From assembly GCA_001931905.2 (NCBI GenBank), contig MSJI02000675.1, positions 1 to 41,807 of the forward strand: 41,807 nt of DNA, given 5' to 3'. Origin of the DNA: Cladosporium sp. IMV 00045. Taxonomy: Eukaryota > Ascomycota > Dothideomycetes > Cladosporiales > Cladosporiaceae. A program made the translations under genes and the position numbers. Numbering within the stretch: the stretch's first letter is position 1; every line of letters begins with the position of its first letter. This document shows positions 11,257-21,495 of the stretch, one piece after another. The notes beneath the pieces are model-generated. The model was not told the origin of the DNA. It made no database searches and worked only from the letters and a program-made list of their open reading frames with translations.

Positions 11257-14087
11257 ATGGCCGAAGTCGCACTGCCTGGACGGTCTCGTCACCACAGGCA
11301 AACTAGCAGCATCTCAAACATGATGGCGGCTGGAAACCCAACCGTCACCGAGCCTACCTTTGAAATGATACCCAATCCAACCTTCTCTTTTCCCATGCAG
11401 CCCAAGACACCCAGCCCTTCAAATCTCCAAGCAACCCCCGGAACCTCGCGGCGAAGGCCAACGTCAATGCATCTCGGAGTTCCAGGTGCCCAACCTGGTA
11501 GCACAGGCTCGCATAGGAGGACGACTTCCGCGCTCCCGACTTTCTCATTCAACGCCGCAAACACTTCTGGTCTACAAGAAGCAACGCCTGACGAGTCTGC
11601 GGCGGACGCACCGCCTCAATTGACTCCGCGTCGAGGACACAAAAGAGGAGGAAGTGAGTTTGTCGGAGGTGATTCAAGATTTGGAGTATTAAACGCCGTC
11701 AGTACAAGCCCAACTAGAGCAGCCGCGCCGCCCATGCCAGAGCCGAGCAGCAGTAACGCATTGCCCATTCCTGGACATGGCGGAAGGCGAGGACATGCAC
11801 ACCGAAGATCTGCAGCGCTGTCCAGCCACGATGTTAAGAGCATAATGCTGCCTACGGAGGAGCCTTCACCCAGAGTCAGCACGAGCTTGCCAAACACACC
11901 TTTGGAGCATCCTGCGGAAGCGTCTGGACCAGCACCCGCCCTTGATCGCCCTGCATCCTCGCCTGAGCCAGACTCTGGGTCGAGAGATTCGTCACCGGCA
12001 AGACCTGGATCACGGCCTCGAGTCGGATTTTCTGAGAACGTCGAGATCATTCCAAGGCCGCTTTCTACAATTTCATCCGAGGGATCATTTTCTACGTCTA
12101 GAGGCCACTCTGTGAACAACAGCATCTCATCAGTGATCAGCATGGGATCGCCTCCACCGCGTCATCCGCAACGCTCGCTCAGCGCCGGTAACATGAGCTC
12201 AATCGTGGAACAACCATCTAGGAACGGTCTGTCCACGGAAATCAGCAAGCGAGTCGAAAGAGAGGGTGAGTGGCTGAAGACTCCGGGAAGCCCTGTGACA
12301 GAAGCGAGTGCATCATCTCCTTCGCTTTCTTTTGCAGACGATGAACCCAGAGAACACGCCAAGACAACCCACAAGAACAAACATTCTCTCGGACGCAGCC
12401 TTGGATTTGACAGGAGAAAGAGCGAGCCATCGATCTCTACACGCGCAACAGAAGGTCAAGACTGTCTGCTCTATCATTACAACAGGACTCGCCTGCCGAC
12501 TCCGACAATCAGGATGCTGGCGAACCGCGCACTGATCGCAGGTCTTCAACCCAAAGGCTGAGAGAGTGGGCTGCATCTAAATTGCACCGCAGATCCAAGG
12601 AGCTTAATAAGGTATATCCGACTGCAAGACCGGTACCCAGGACCACAGCCGCCAGGCCTAAGAGTGATGGTTTCTTCGATGTTCCTGGAATGTTGCCAAT
12701 GTCCGATACCGAGCAACCCGCGCCCGCGGCTGCAGAGACTGATCTGGATGCAGTGTTTGGTGGAAACGGTGGCTTGGGAGATGAAGATGATGGAAGCGCC
12801 GCTCCTTCTCCGCGTGTGCAATTCAACACACCAACCTTCAATCAACCAAGCTATTTCCGCTCGGCTGATGATGATTCTACTCCGGTGGTTGATCTGGATG
12901 ATGCCATGAGCTTATCGACTCCCCCTCTTGGCTCGACACACAGAAAGCAGCTTCACAGCGCTGCGAGATCGAACAACGTGCCGACTGGATACCTGCACCG
13001 ACGGACGGAGAGCGCACCAGTCATGATGCCATTCGATTTCTCACGTACTGGAACCCCACAATCGTCTATGGCCGACGTGTTTGAAGAGGAGGAGGAAGAT
13101 GACCCGATCAGCCCAAGGAGCGGGCGGCCTCACACCAGCCACGGGCCCGGAAGGGAGGAGGGAGCTGGTATCGGCATCTCCATCGTTGATGCTGACACCT
13201 CGGCACTCAATTTTGGCGCGGACGAATCGAGGTCTTCACGACGCAATGACTGGGAAGTCGAAAGGCCTTCCTCGTCTTACGGTAACAGCACTCGTCTCTC
13301 TGCTCCGTACAACCTCAACGAAAGGCGAGGCTCGTCAATCATCGAAGAGACCATAGCCGAGGAGGTTTCCCCAGTGGAGGTACAATCTTCTGGAATTGAG
13401 ATAGTCCCGGATCACGAAGAGCCAAGAGCACCGTCTCTTACCAAGTCTTCCGACTCCAGCGACACGCCGACATTGCTTGCTTCCCAGCGTGAGGGAATGT
13501 ACTATCCGACCATGGCGCCTCCGATGATGACACCGGAAACGTACCAGACCTCCACTTTCTCCTCGTCCTCCCCTGGCCGACCCTGCTCATTCGACACTCC
13601 TCGCCTTGGCACTTCAGCTTCCTCCATCAACGACAACCGCACAGTCTCATCCTGCACTACCGGCGAACCACCTCAGGAAGTCCGCATGTCTGTCGACGAT
13701 GTCCCTTCGCTGACCAGCAGCCGCTCAACCATGTTCAGCACAGCTCACGCAAACAACTCGCACCGCGACTTCAGTGGCGCTAGCAGCGGCTACGTTGGCA
13801 ACCGCAGTTCTTCCGGCGCATCGAGCACACTTGATCCGAACATGGTCGCCGAGCGCCGCCGCAAACGCTCCAGCATTCAGAGCTTGTCGCAACTCGTGGG
13901 AGGATCGTTCGGACCTAGAACGAAGACAGGGGAGGAGTCTCGTCCGCAAACCGCCTACGCCGTTCCTACGGCTACCCCCAAACCTGCGAAGAAGGAGCAC
14001 AGACTGAAGAAATTGATGTTCTGGCGTTCGAAGCAGTCTTCCGCCGACACGTTGACGAAACTCACCAAGGACAACAGGGCTGGCTGA
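11257..14087 (+). CDS. Low-complexity protein of the fungal 'cell wall proline rich protein' type, with apparent frameshift
   Basis: Two long frames belong together. The first runs from ATG 11257; the second ends at TGA 14085-14087, about 940 residues in all. The protein is Ser/Pro/Arg-rich with no membrane segment or catalytic domain. Blocks HKRGGSEFVGGDSRFGVLN and RRGHAHRRSAALSSHD resemble, from memory, the family annotated 'cell wall proline rich protein' in Pezizomycotina. That name is historical: I see no signal peptide, so a cell-wall location is doubtful. The C terminus is basic (KEHRLKKLMFWRSKQ). Frame 1 is convincing through KSEPSIS (about 12,438). The other frame is convincing from about RSRLSALSLQQDSPADSDN (12,453 on) through RLREWAASKLHRRSKELN. 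No GT-AG pair between them restores frame, so one base appears missing near 12,440-12,456. A 72-nt intron-like segment at 12266-12337 is in frame either way. Confidence 0.75.
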
Positions 14088-15057
14088 ACGTTCATTGTGG
14101 CATGGTCTCCTTTATTCGGGGACGATTCAGACATACCGGTACAAACAAAACTCCCACTCCAAGGCCAAGGCCAAGGCCAAAGGCTCGCCAACACTTGCAA
14201 TCGCCAAGGACAGCACACATAGAGTACTGTCCCCTAACCACTGGGATCTAAGACCGAGCGAGCCCGCCCGTCGTTTTTCCCAAAGGAGCAGTGGCCCTCC
14301 CCCAGCGCGCGAAAGAGCTTCACTGCCTCGAATAGCCGCAACACCCCAATCCAACACGGCGATGACTATTACTCAATTCTCCTTACCGTTCACACACCGG
14401 CTGATTTCGACTTCTTCTTTTGGATGCTTCTTCTTCACGTTTTCGGGGCTTGCTTTTTGCACAGTAAAGGACTTCACTCTTGACTCGGGACTGGGGAATC
14501 AATCATACGGACATTGGCGCGGATTGGTTTTGGAGTTCTTCTGGGAGCATATTGGGCGGGCTTGGGTTTGGGAACTTCATGGCATTAAAGAACCCCAAAA
14601 AAACATTCAGACTTTTTGGGTGGAATGGGAATGGGCATGCGTGATTGGTTTTTTCTATTTCTTTCTACTTTTCTTCTGTTCTTCTTCTTCTTCTTCTTTG
14701 TGAAGGGTTTTTTGGGGGTTGATTGGTGGGTGGTGTGGTTTGATGGCTTGCTGAATGAAATGACAAAAAGGGGAAAATCAGATTTGGAGACTTTTGGAGA
14801 CTGCGAAAATGCTGTCGCTTTTTCTTGTTGATGGATTTTTCATGCTTGCTGTGGTTGATTGGGATGGGGATGAGGGGTTGACGGGCAAGGATTGAAGGCT
14901 TCTTATGGCACGACAGAAGGCGAGAACAAAAGATCTCTCGCCTTGGGATTGGGATTGATGATCAGAGGGGGCAGATAGAAAAATCAATAATGAAAAAACA
15001 TTGACATTAAAAAACAGAAGAACGAGTATTACAATCTCAAAAGTCTCGCTCTCTCTC

Positions 15058-16270
15058 TGCATATGCGCAGTTGTCTGATGCATGATGCATGCATGTGCGT
15101 GAAGCTCACTTCACATGTTGGGTACATGTACATGTATTTTTGGGATACATTCGCGGAGTCCGACGAAGTCTGACTACTACGACGGGGTGGTTTTGCACTC
15201 CGAGGGCTTGGTACCCTCGTACTTTGAGCTCCGTACGTATTAATTGCTCGTGTACATGTATCGTGTACAGAAAGCGGCCTCAACTGTTGTTCCAAGTGCA
15301 TCGTCACGCAGTAGACACAGAGCTCTTGCTTTCAGACTGAGACTGAGGTCTTGACAGAGTCCCTCGTGCCAATGCCTCTAAGCAATCGGTAGTTCCTGAC
15401 TATACTTCTTGACTCGCCGAAAGCCAAGCGATCGGCAAAGGCAAGTATGCGATCAATCTACTTCCCATAGCTCACTCTTCCTCGTGCCGAAAACGCCAGT
15501 CCCTCGAAGCCTTTCATAGCGACGATGACATCTCTCACCCAGTACAAGGCCTGCAGGCGGCTAGAGCGTTTCTCGAAGGAATATCTGCTCGACGACGGTA
15601 GAGCTTTATTTATCAAACTCCAGACGGCGCAACCAATACGATACGAGTAGGCGTTTGCAGTGGAGAATTTAAGTATGGGGCGCGCGCATCTGGCCGCGCG
15701 TTTCCCTCCAACAGCCAGTGCAGCCAACAGGTCGAAGCTCAAAGTCGAAGCAAACAAGCCCCAAACGGCCGAGAAACTTGGCCTGGGGCAGGAAGGATGG
15801 GACAAGACTCCAAGACTTGCGAGTGTTGCTTGTCGCTGGGTTGGCTCGATGCTTGGTGCATTGAAATCTTGACTTCGAGGTATCGCGATACGATTGTTTC
15901 TGCAATCATCACATCAACTCTGTTTCTTGTCCCCCCAACACTCATTTCTCAACAACGTCCAAACGCCCCCTCCCAACACAGCCTCCTCCTAATAAATCCC
16001 CGTTTGAGAGAGATCTGCCAGTTCACCAGCGCACATCGCCATTTGCAGAGCGAAGGGAAAATTAAGCTTGACTGGCTCTTTTGACGTGCAAATCGCTGCT
16101 AGCTCTGCCTGTGGGCAGTTTCAGACTCGTACCGCGAGATTTGTTTGAGGCTGCGCTGCCGGGTCTTGCGTCGTAATCGTCGGCCGGGTGTGGGCCTGGC
16201 GGGTGGTGTTTGGCGCGCGCAGATTGGCTGGCGGTACGCGATCAGAGGGTGTCGGGCCCGGACTTGGGTT
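15058..16270. repeat. Direct duplication, copy A
   Basis: This segment matches 16,425-17,602 in the same orientation. The first half is diverged, with many small indels and roughly three-quarters identity by eye. From the shared GGCTAGAGCGTTTCTCGAAG at about 15,561 similarity rises. The last ~190 nt, from TTGACGTGCAAATCG to GACTTGGGTT at 16,270, look identical to copy B. The unit has no gene-like frame shared by both copies. It contains a 6-bp inverted repeat (GTGAAG CTCA CTTCAC) near 15,098 and an overlapping TACATGTA palindrome pair near 15,123. Confidence 0.9.
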
Positions 16271-16290
16271 NNNNNNNNNNNNNNNNNNNN
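16271..16290. other. Assembly gap, 20 N
   Basis: Twenty N follow directly after the last base of duplication copy A and precede a nine-A run. The position at the repeat boundary suggests the assembler could not cross the duplication, so the true distance and content here are unknown. Confidence 1.
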
Positions 16291-16424
16291 AAAAAAAAAG
16301 TCATCAAAAACAGAAAATTGATCTCGGATTGTCCTTTTGCTTTTGATGTTTGTGTGCACCTCATCCACCTCAGCTGTAGCGTGGATGATGCTGTTGCTCG
16401 ACCTTCCGGCCGCATCCTCACATG

Positions 16425-17602
16425 TGCGCATATGCAGATGTCTGGTGCATGCGTGAAGCTCACTTCACGTGTACGGGATAGAAGGAGATACATGTATTTT
16501 GGGATACATTCGGAGTCCGAGAAAGTCTGACTACGACGAGGTGAGTTTGGTTTGGTACTTTGAGCTCGGTCAAAGGTACATATGCGCATGTACTTGATGT
16601 ATCTTGTACAGAAGGCGGCCTCAACTATTGTTCCGGGTGCATCGTCACGAAGCGCCTAGACACAGAGCTCTTGAATTCAGACTGAGGTCTCGACATGGTC
16701 CCTTGTGTCAATGCACTCTAGTATTTCTTGACTCGTTAAACTTGTCTTGACCTGCCGAGAAGCCAAGGCGATCGGCGGGTACACGACCATGCTTTTGGAC
16801 TTGTACATATATTTCTCGTGTCAAACGCCATTTTGTCGAAGTCCTCAAGTCAACGATGACATCTCTCGCGCAACAAAGGATCCATAGGCGGCTAGAGCGT
16901 TTCTCGAAGGAATACCTGCTCGAGAATGGGTAGTGCTTTATTTATCAAACTCCAGACGGCGCGACCAATACGATACGAGTAGGCGTCTGCAGTGGAGAAT
17001 TGAATTATGGGGCGCGCGCATCTGGCCGCGCGTTTCCCTCCAACAGCCAACAGCCAACAGGTCGAAGCTCAAGTCGAAGCAAACAAGCCCCAAACGGCCG
17101 AGAAACTTGGCCTGGGGCAGGAAGGATGCGACAAGACTCCAAGACTTGCGCATGTTGCTTGTCGCCGGGTTGGCACGATGCTTGGTGGATTGAAATCTTG
17201 ACTTCAAGATATCACGATTGTTGTTTCTGCAATCACATCAACTCTGTTTCTTGTTCCCCCAACACTCATTTCTCAACAACGTCCAAACGCCCCCCTTCCA
17301 ACACAGCCTCCTCCTAATAAATCCCCGTTTGAGAGAGATCTGCCAGTTCACCAGCGCACATCGCCATTTGTCCTGCAGAGCGATGGGAAAGTTAGGCTTG
17401 ACTACTGGCTCCTTTGACGTGCAAATCGCTGCTAGCTCTGCCTGTGGGCAGTTTCAGACTCGTACCGCGAGATTTGTTTGAGGCTGCGCTGCCGGGTCTT
17501 GCGTCGTAATCGTCGGCCGGGTGTGGGCCTGGCGGGTGGTGTTTGGCGCGCGCAGATTGGCTGGCGGTACGCGATCAGAGGGTGTCGGGCCCGGACTTGG
17601 GT
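16425..17602. repeat. Direct duplication, copy B, upstream of the GH72 gene
   Basis: Second copy of the segment at 15,058-16,270. It ends 485 bp before the GH72 start codon, so it is probably part of that gene's distal promoter. Conserved blocks between copies include CTTTATTTATCAAACTCCAG, the GGGGCGCGCGCATCTGGCCG block and the identical 3' ~190 nt ending GACTTGGGTT. Confidence 0.9.
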
Positions 17603-18087
17603 TTGATGATTGGGGGGATTGGGATGAGGATTCCCCCGTATACTCTATGCTAGTAGTCTGTAACGAGGGTTGAGATTATTGGTGCTTGGTGCTGGCTCTG
17701 CGCTCAGGCATGCCCTTCCCTTGCCCATGCCGCCGATGAGTTTGGGGTTGGGGGGGAGGGTCGGCGAGACGGCGAGACGGGAAGCTGCATATTGTAAACC
17801 CATCACCCCCTACCTTCGACCTTCTCTCTTACTTCCAGTCTTCTCTCTTTTTCCTTCCTTCATTCACCAACCCTTCCTTGCTTTTGCAACAAGGAACAAC
17901 AGCACCTTCGTTCTAATTTCCCTTTCTATCCCGCGCCTTCGTCGCCAGTCACTCACTCACTCATTCGCTTCACTCTACGACTCTTTTCGCTTTTGGATAC
18001 CTCCGTTTCGCTTCCTGACCGGAGATTCCTACCCCTTCCTCACTTTAATCCAATTACAACCGTTTCATATCTTCATCACGATCAATC

Positions 18088-19633
18088 ATGAAGGGCGCCA
18101 TTGCCATTGCTGCGGCCTCCGCTGCCGCCGTCAGCGCCGTCGCCACCCCGGCCAAGGTTGAGGCCAGAGCCGATAGCACCAGCTCCGGCGGACTTCCTCA
18201 GGTCTCCGTCAAGGGCAATGGTTAGTGCCAATCACTAGAACACACAATCTACACGACCTCAGTCTAACCCAGTATCACAGCTTTCTGGGCCGGCGACAAG
18301 CGCTTCTACATTCGCGGTATTGACTACCAACCCGGCGGCTCCTCTGACGCTAAGGACCCCATTGCCGATGTCGACGGGTGCAAGCGTGATGTCGAGGAGT
18401 TCAAGAAGCTGGGCATCAACACCATCCGTGTGTACACTGTCGACAACACCGCCGACCACGACGAGTGCATGTCTGCCCTCTCCGACGCCGGCATCTACCT
18501 CGCCCTTGACGTGAACACCCCCAAGTACTCGCTCAACCGTGGCGACCCCGGCCCTTCCTACAACAAGGACTACCTCCAGAGCTTGTTCGCCACCGTCGAC
18601 GCTTTCGCCAACTACGACAACACTCTCCTCTTCTTCTCCGGTAACGAGGTCATCAACGACGACAAGACCACCAACTGTGCCCCGTACGTCAAGGCCGTCA
18701 CTCGTGACTTGAGGCAGTACATTGGCACCCGCGGCTACCGCAAGATTCCCGTCGGTTACTCCGCCGCTGATGTCGAGAGCAACCGCTTCGAGATGGCCCA
18801 GTACATGAACTGCGGTACCGACGACCAGCGCAGTGACTTCTACGCTTTCAACGACTACTCCTGGTGTGACCCGTCTTCTTTCGAAAAGTCCGGCTGGGAC
18901 AAGAAGGTCAAGCAGTACGGCGACTACAGCATTCCTCTCTTGTAAGTGCAGCAGATCCTTGACAATGTGAATTCAAGGAATGACATACTAACGCCACCCC
19001 AGCCTTTCCGAATACGGCTGCAACACCAACAAGCGCACCTTCGGCGCCGTCAAGTCCATCTACGACGAGGACATGAGCTCCGTCTACTCGGGCGGTCTCG
19101 TCTACGAGTACTCGGAGGAAGACTCCGGCTACGGCCTCGTCAAGATCGACGGCGACTCCGTCACCGAGAACGAGGACTTCAAGGCCCTCGCGCAGCAGTA
19201 CAAGGACAACCCCGCGCCCGAAGGCGACGGCGGCTACAAATCCGACGGCAAAGCCAGCCCCTGCCCCTCCAACAGCGACAGTTGGGAGGTCAAGGACTTC
19301 AAGGACGACGAGCTTCCCGCCCTGCCCGACGGCGCGCAGAAGTTCCTCGACGAGGGCGCCGGCAAGGGTCCCGGCCTCAAGGGCTCTGGCAGCCAGAACG
19401 CCGGCGGCGGAAGCACTTCCACCGCCGAGCCCGGTTCCGGCAGCGTCACTTCTGTTGCTTCCAACACCGCCACTGCTGGTTCGGGCTCGGGCTCTAGCAG
19501 CAGCGGTGCGGCTGATGCGGCTTCTTCTGAGGGTGCCGCGGGCTCGATTTTCAAGGGCGAGATGGGCATGGCTCCGTTCGTTTGCACGGCGGTCGTTCTG
19601 CTTAGCTCCTTGTTCGGCGCTGCGCTTATTTAA
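18088..19633 (+). CDS. GH72 beta-1,3-glucanosyltransferase, GPI-anchored (Gas/Gel family)
   Basis: Exons 18088-18220, 18281-18941 and 19003-19633 give 474 residues. Intron 1 (60 nt) has GTTAGT, branch CTAAC and CACAG; intron 2 (61 nt) has GTAAGT and CCCAG. The enzyme cuts beta-1,3-glucan and transfers the new end to another chain, remodelling the wall from the outer face of the plasma membrane. Residues 1-20 form an Ala-rich signal peptide. The GH72 domain spans about 35-340, with FWAGDKRFYIRGIDYQPGG at its start. The acid/base Glu is E167 in FFSGNEVIN, and the nucleophile is E268 in FLSEYGCN, the latter spanning the second splice junction and confirming it. After the domain there is no Cys-rich CBM43, only an acidic linker and a Ser/Gly/Thr-rich stalk, so it belongs to the subgroup lacking CBM43. 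The C terminus is hydrophobic (FVCTAVVLLSSLFGAALI), a GPI signal with a likely omega site in the preceding small-residue stretch. Gas1/Gel paralogue assignment is not possible here. Confidence 0.96.
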
Positions 19634-20944
19634 GCGGATGAAAGAAACTTTGATGGTGTGCTCGAAGGCGATGTGAGATGTGGATGTGGAAGTAATTATA
19701 CCAATCCCCAGATTCTTGATATGGAGAATAGGAGAGGTGTTGGTGGAGAGAGAAACGAGCTATAACCCACTGTTTCTCTTTGATTGCTTTTCTCTTCTTT
19801 TCTCCTTTTTTCCTTTCTTCTATGAAATGTCTATGCCTTCTCGTTCTTCTCGTTCTGTTTTGTTGATATGGGCATTTCTCTCGGCGTCACTTCAGTAGAA
19901 ATCAAATTTCCATCAATTCTCCAGAATCTCATCACTCTCCATTTCACTTCCAAGATTCAATAATGCTGTTGTTGGCCGGCGGTTGTATACCCTGCCATTG
20001 ATACCTACCCATTCGGGGACTATGCTGCCACGTTTGGGATTTTCGTACATGTGAGGGATGTAGTTCTTGCTTGCTTTCGTAATCGTCATCGATAGAAAGG
20101 TATACATGCTTGCCTCCACCGGTTTCTATCACCTTCGAGATAAATCACGATTTTCCAGCGTGAGATACAATTCCACTTTTTCGCCTTCGCAGAAAGCAAA
20201 CAGAATGAGTGTGTTTGTTGAAAAAGGGACATTTTTCCAATTGTACTATCCGCATTCGACGCGTGTCATTCGTTAGAGAAGTACAGTTGTTGTGTTTATT
20301 GGTTAATTAGCATTATTTCGATTTTCTGTACCGTCCGATATCCTACATCGCCTTATTCGTACATGGCCTTGTATTTTACATCTTCCTTTCGTGGGCCCAT
20401 GGCTCTTTTTCCTCTCTTGTGCCTTTCTTCGCTGCACTTGGGGCGAGCGATTGGACCGGGATGACTTTTCATCGGGACAGGCTTCGCCTCGAGCATCTCC
20501 GCCATGGCTGTGGGTTTTGGAGCTTCAGGGCTCCCCTTCGTGCCGCGACTGGTTCTTGTGCTGCGCGTGGGGATGGGGCGTGGTTTTGGTGTGGGCTGGG
20601 GAATGCCTCCAAGCGCTCCTGAGTAAGGACTTCTTGCGCATGCCTCTGGTTTTGGCTGCGTTTCCTTCCAATCACTTCAAACCTGGCGATTGAGCTGTAC
20701 TAGAAATGGACTGCGCGTCCTTGCCAGCAATGCAACTGGCGGTCGAAGCCAGTGGCGAATAGGACAGAGCGCTGCGGCCCAGTCCAGTCTTCCGATGGCT
20801 TGTAGAAGAGGACAACCCAGATATTCATCACACTAGGCCTCGACAGCACTCTTGATTTGCCTTGAGCACAGCCAAGCCGATCCATCCATTCCACGCATCG
20901 ATCTCAAGTCCTCCCTCACTCCTGCCTCGTTGAGAAAGCGACCA
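19634..20944. other. Intergenic between convergent GH72 and SDH assembly factor genes
   Basis: Holds the 3' flanks of two genes that face each other. A T/C-rich stretch at 19,780-19,860 follows the GH72 stop and may be in its 3' UTR. No frame above about 100 codons and no recognisable RNA gene or repeat. Confidence 0.6.
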
Positions 20945-21193
20945 TCACCCAGCGATATTCGTAATATTCTTCGCCTCATAAATCTCCAACTGCTTATGCC
21001 CTTTCCGCAGCAGAAATTCTATCGCGCCGAAATCTTTCTTGTCCAGGCTGATGTTGCGGGCGAACTCGCGCCGCGCGAAGGCTTCGAAGTTGGGCCGTGT
21101 GGATGCCGGTTTGTGCCGGGCGGCGCGCAGACAGGACCGGTAGAGCGAGAGGACTTCTTTTTGCAGGCCGGAGAGGCGGTGCGGGCGAGCCAT
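20945..21193 (-). CDS. SDH6: Succinate dehydrogenase assembly factor 1 (LYR-motif protein, Sdh6/SDHAF1)
   Basis: A complete 82-residue intronless frame. The LYR motif is at residues 17-19 in GLQKEVLSLYRSCLRAAR. It is followed by RPNFEAFARREFARN and DKKDFGAIEFLLRKGHKQLE, the pattern of the SDHAF1 family. These small mitochondrial-matrix proteins bring iron-sulphur clusters to the Sdh2 subunit of complex II through the LYR motif and the Fe-S transfer chaperones, and help it join Sdh1. The length matches the family. The start at 21193 is the first Met and gives the usual short N terminus (MARPHRLSGLQ). It is divergent from arp2, with 302 bp between start codons. Confidence 0.93.
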   Translation of the reverse strand: MARPHRLSGLQKEVLSLYRSCLRAARHKPASTRPNFEAFARREFARNISLDKKDFGAIEFLLRKGHKQLEIYEAKNITNIAG

Positions 21194-21495
21194 GACTGTT
21201 GTGTTGGAAGTGGTGGTGGTTGTGGGAATTGATTAATGGTTGGCTGGGAATTTGATTGATACCTTAGATGACCAGAAGTTAACAAGCCGAGGAGCGCGGG
21301 CTTCGTCACACCTGCAAGCTTAAGCCCCACACGTCTCCAGGCATACTACCAGCAGCAGGCAAGCCATCATCTCCAAGACTCCACCCCATAACAGTTACCA
21401 CTCGCTTGACCGATTGATTGTATTACACCACTTCAAAGACCTACCTTTTCTGCTCCTCACCTGCTCCTGCACATCCCCTCGACCAGCTCTCAGCC
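21194..21495. promoter_or_regulatory. Shared divergent promoter between SDH6 and arp2
   Basis: The 302 bp between the two start codons must contain both promoters. The arp2-proximal part is C/T-rich (for example CACCTGCTCCTGCACATCCCC before the ATG), as in fungal 5' leaders. No specific factor site is assigned. Confidence 0.55.

Larger units (their letters stand above)
14088..18087. other. 4-kb intergenic region with a large direct duplication and an assembly gap
   Basis: From 14088 to about 15050 lies the 3' flank of the proline-rich protein gene. It has short simple repeats, AAGGCC units at 14160-14179 and a CTT/TTC tract at 14682-14699, and no convincing gene. From about 15,058 to 17,602 two diverged direct copies of one segment occupy most of the space, separated by a 20-N gap and about 130 nt of other sequence. 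From 17,603 to 18,087 the sequence becomes C/T-rich and leads into the GH72 gene, as expected for its core promoter and leader. Small frames inside the two copies are disrupted differently in each, which argues against a coding function. Confidence 0.7.

Noticed and set aside
15660..17317. Similar small frames in both copies of the duplication (for example 15660-15872 and 17007-17201)
   Set aside because: The similarity is explained by the DNA duplication. Indels that are not multiples of three change the frames between copies, so protein selection is not indicated.
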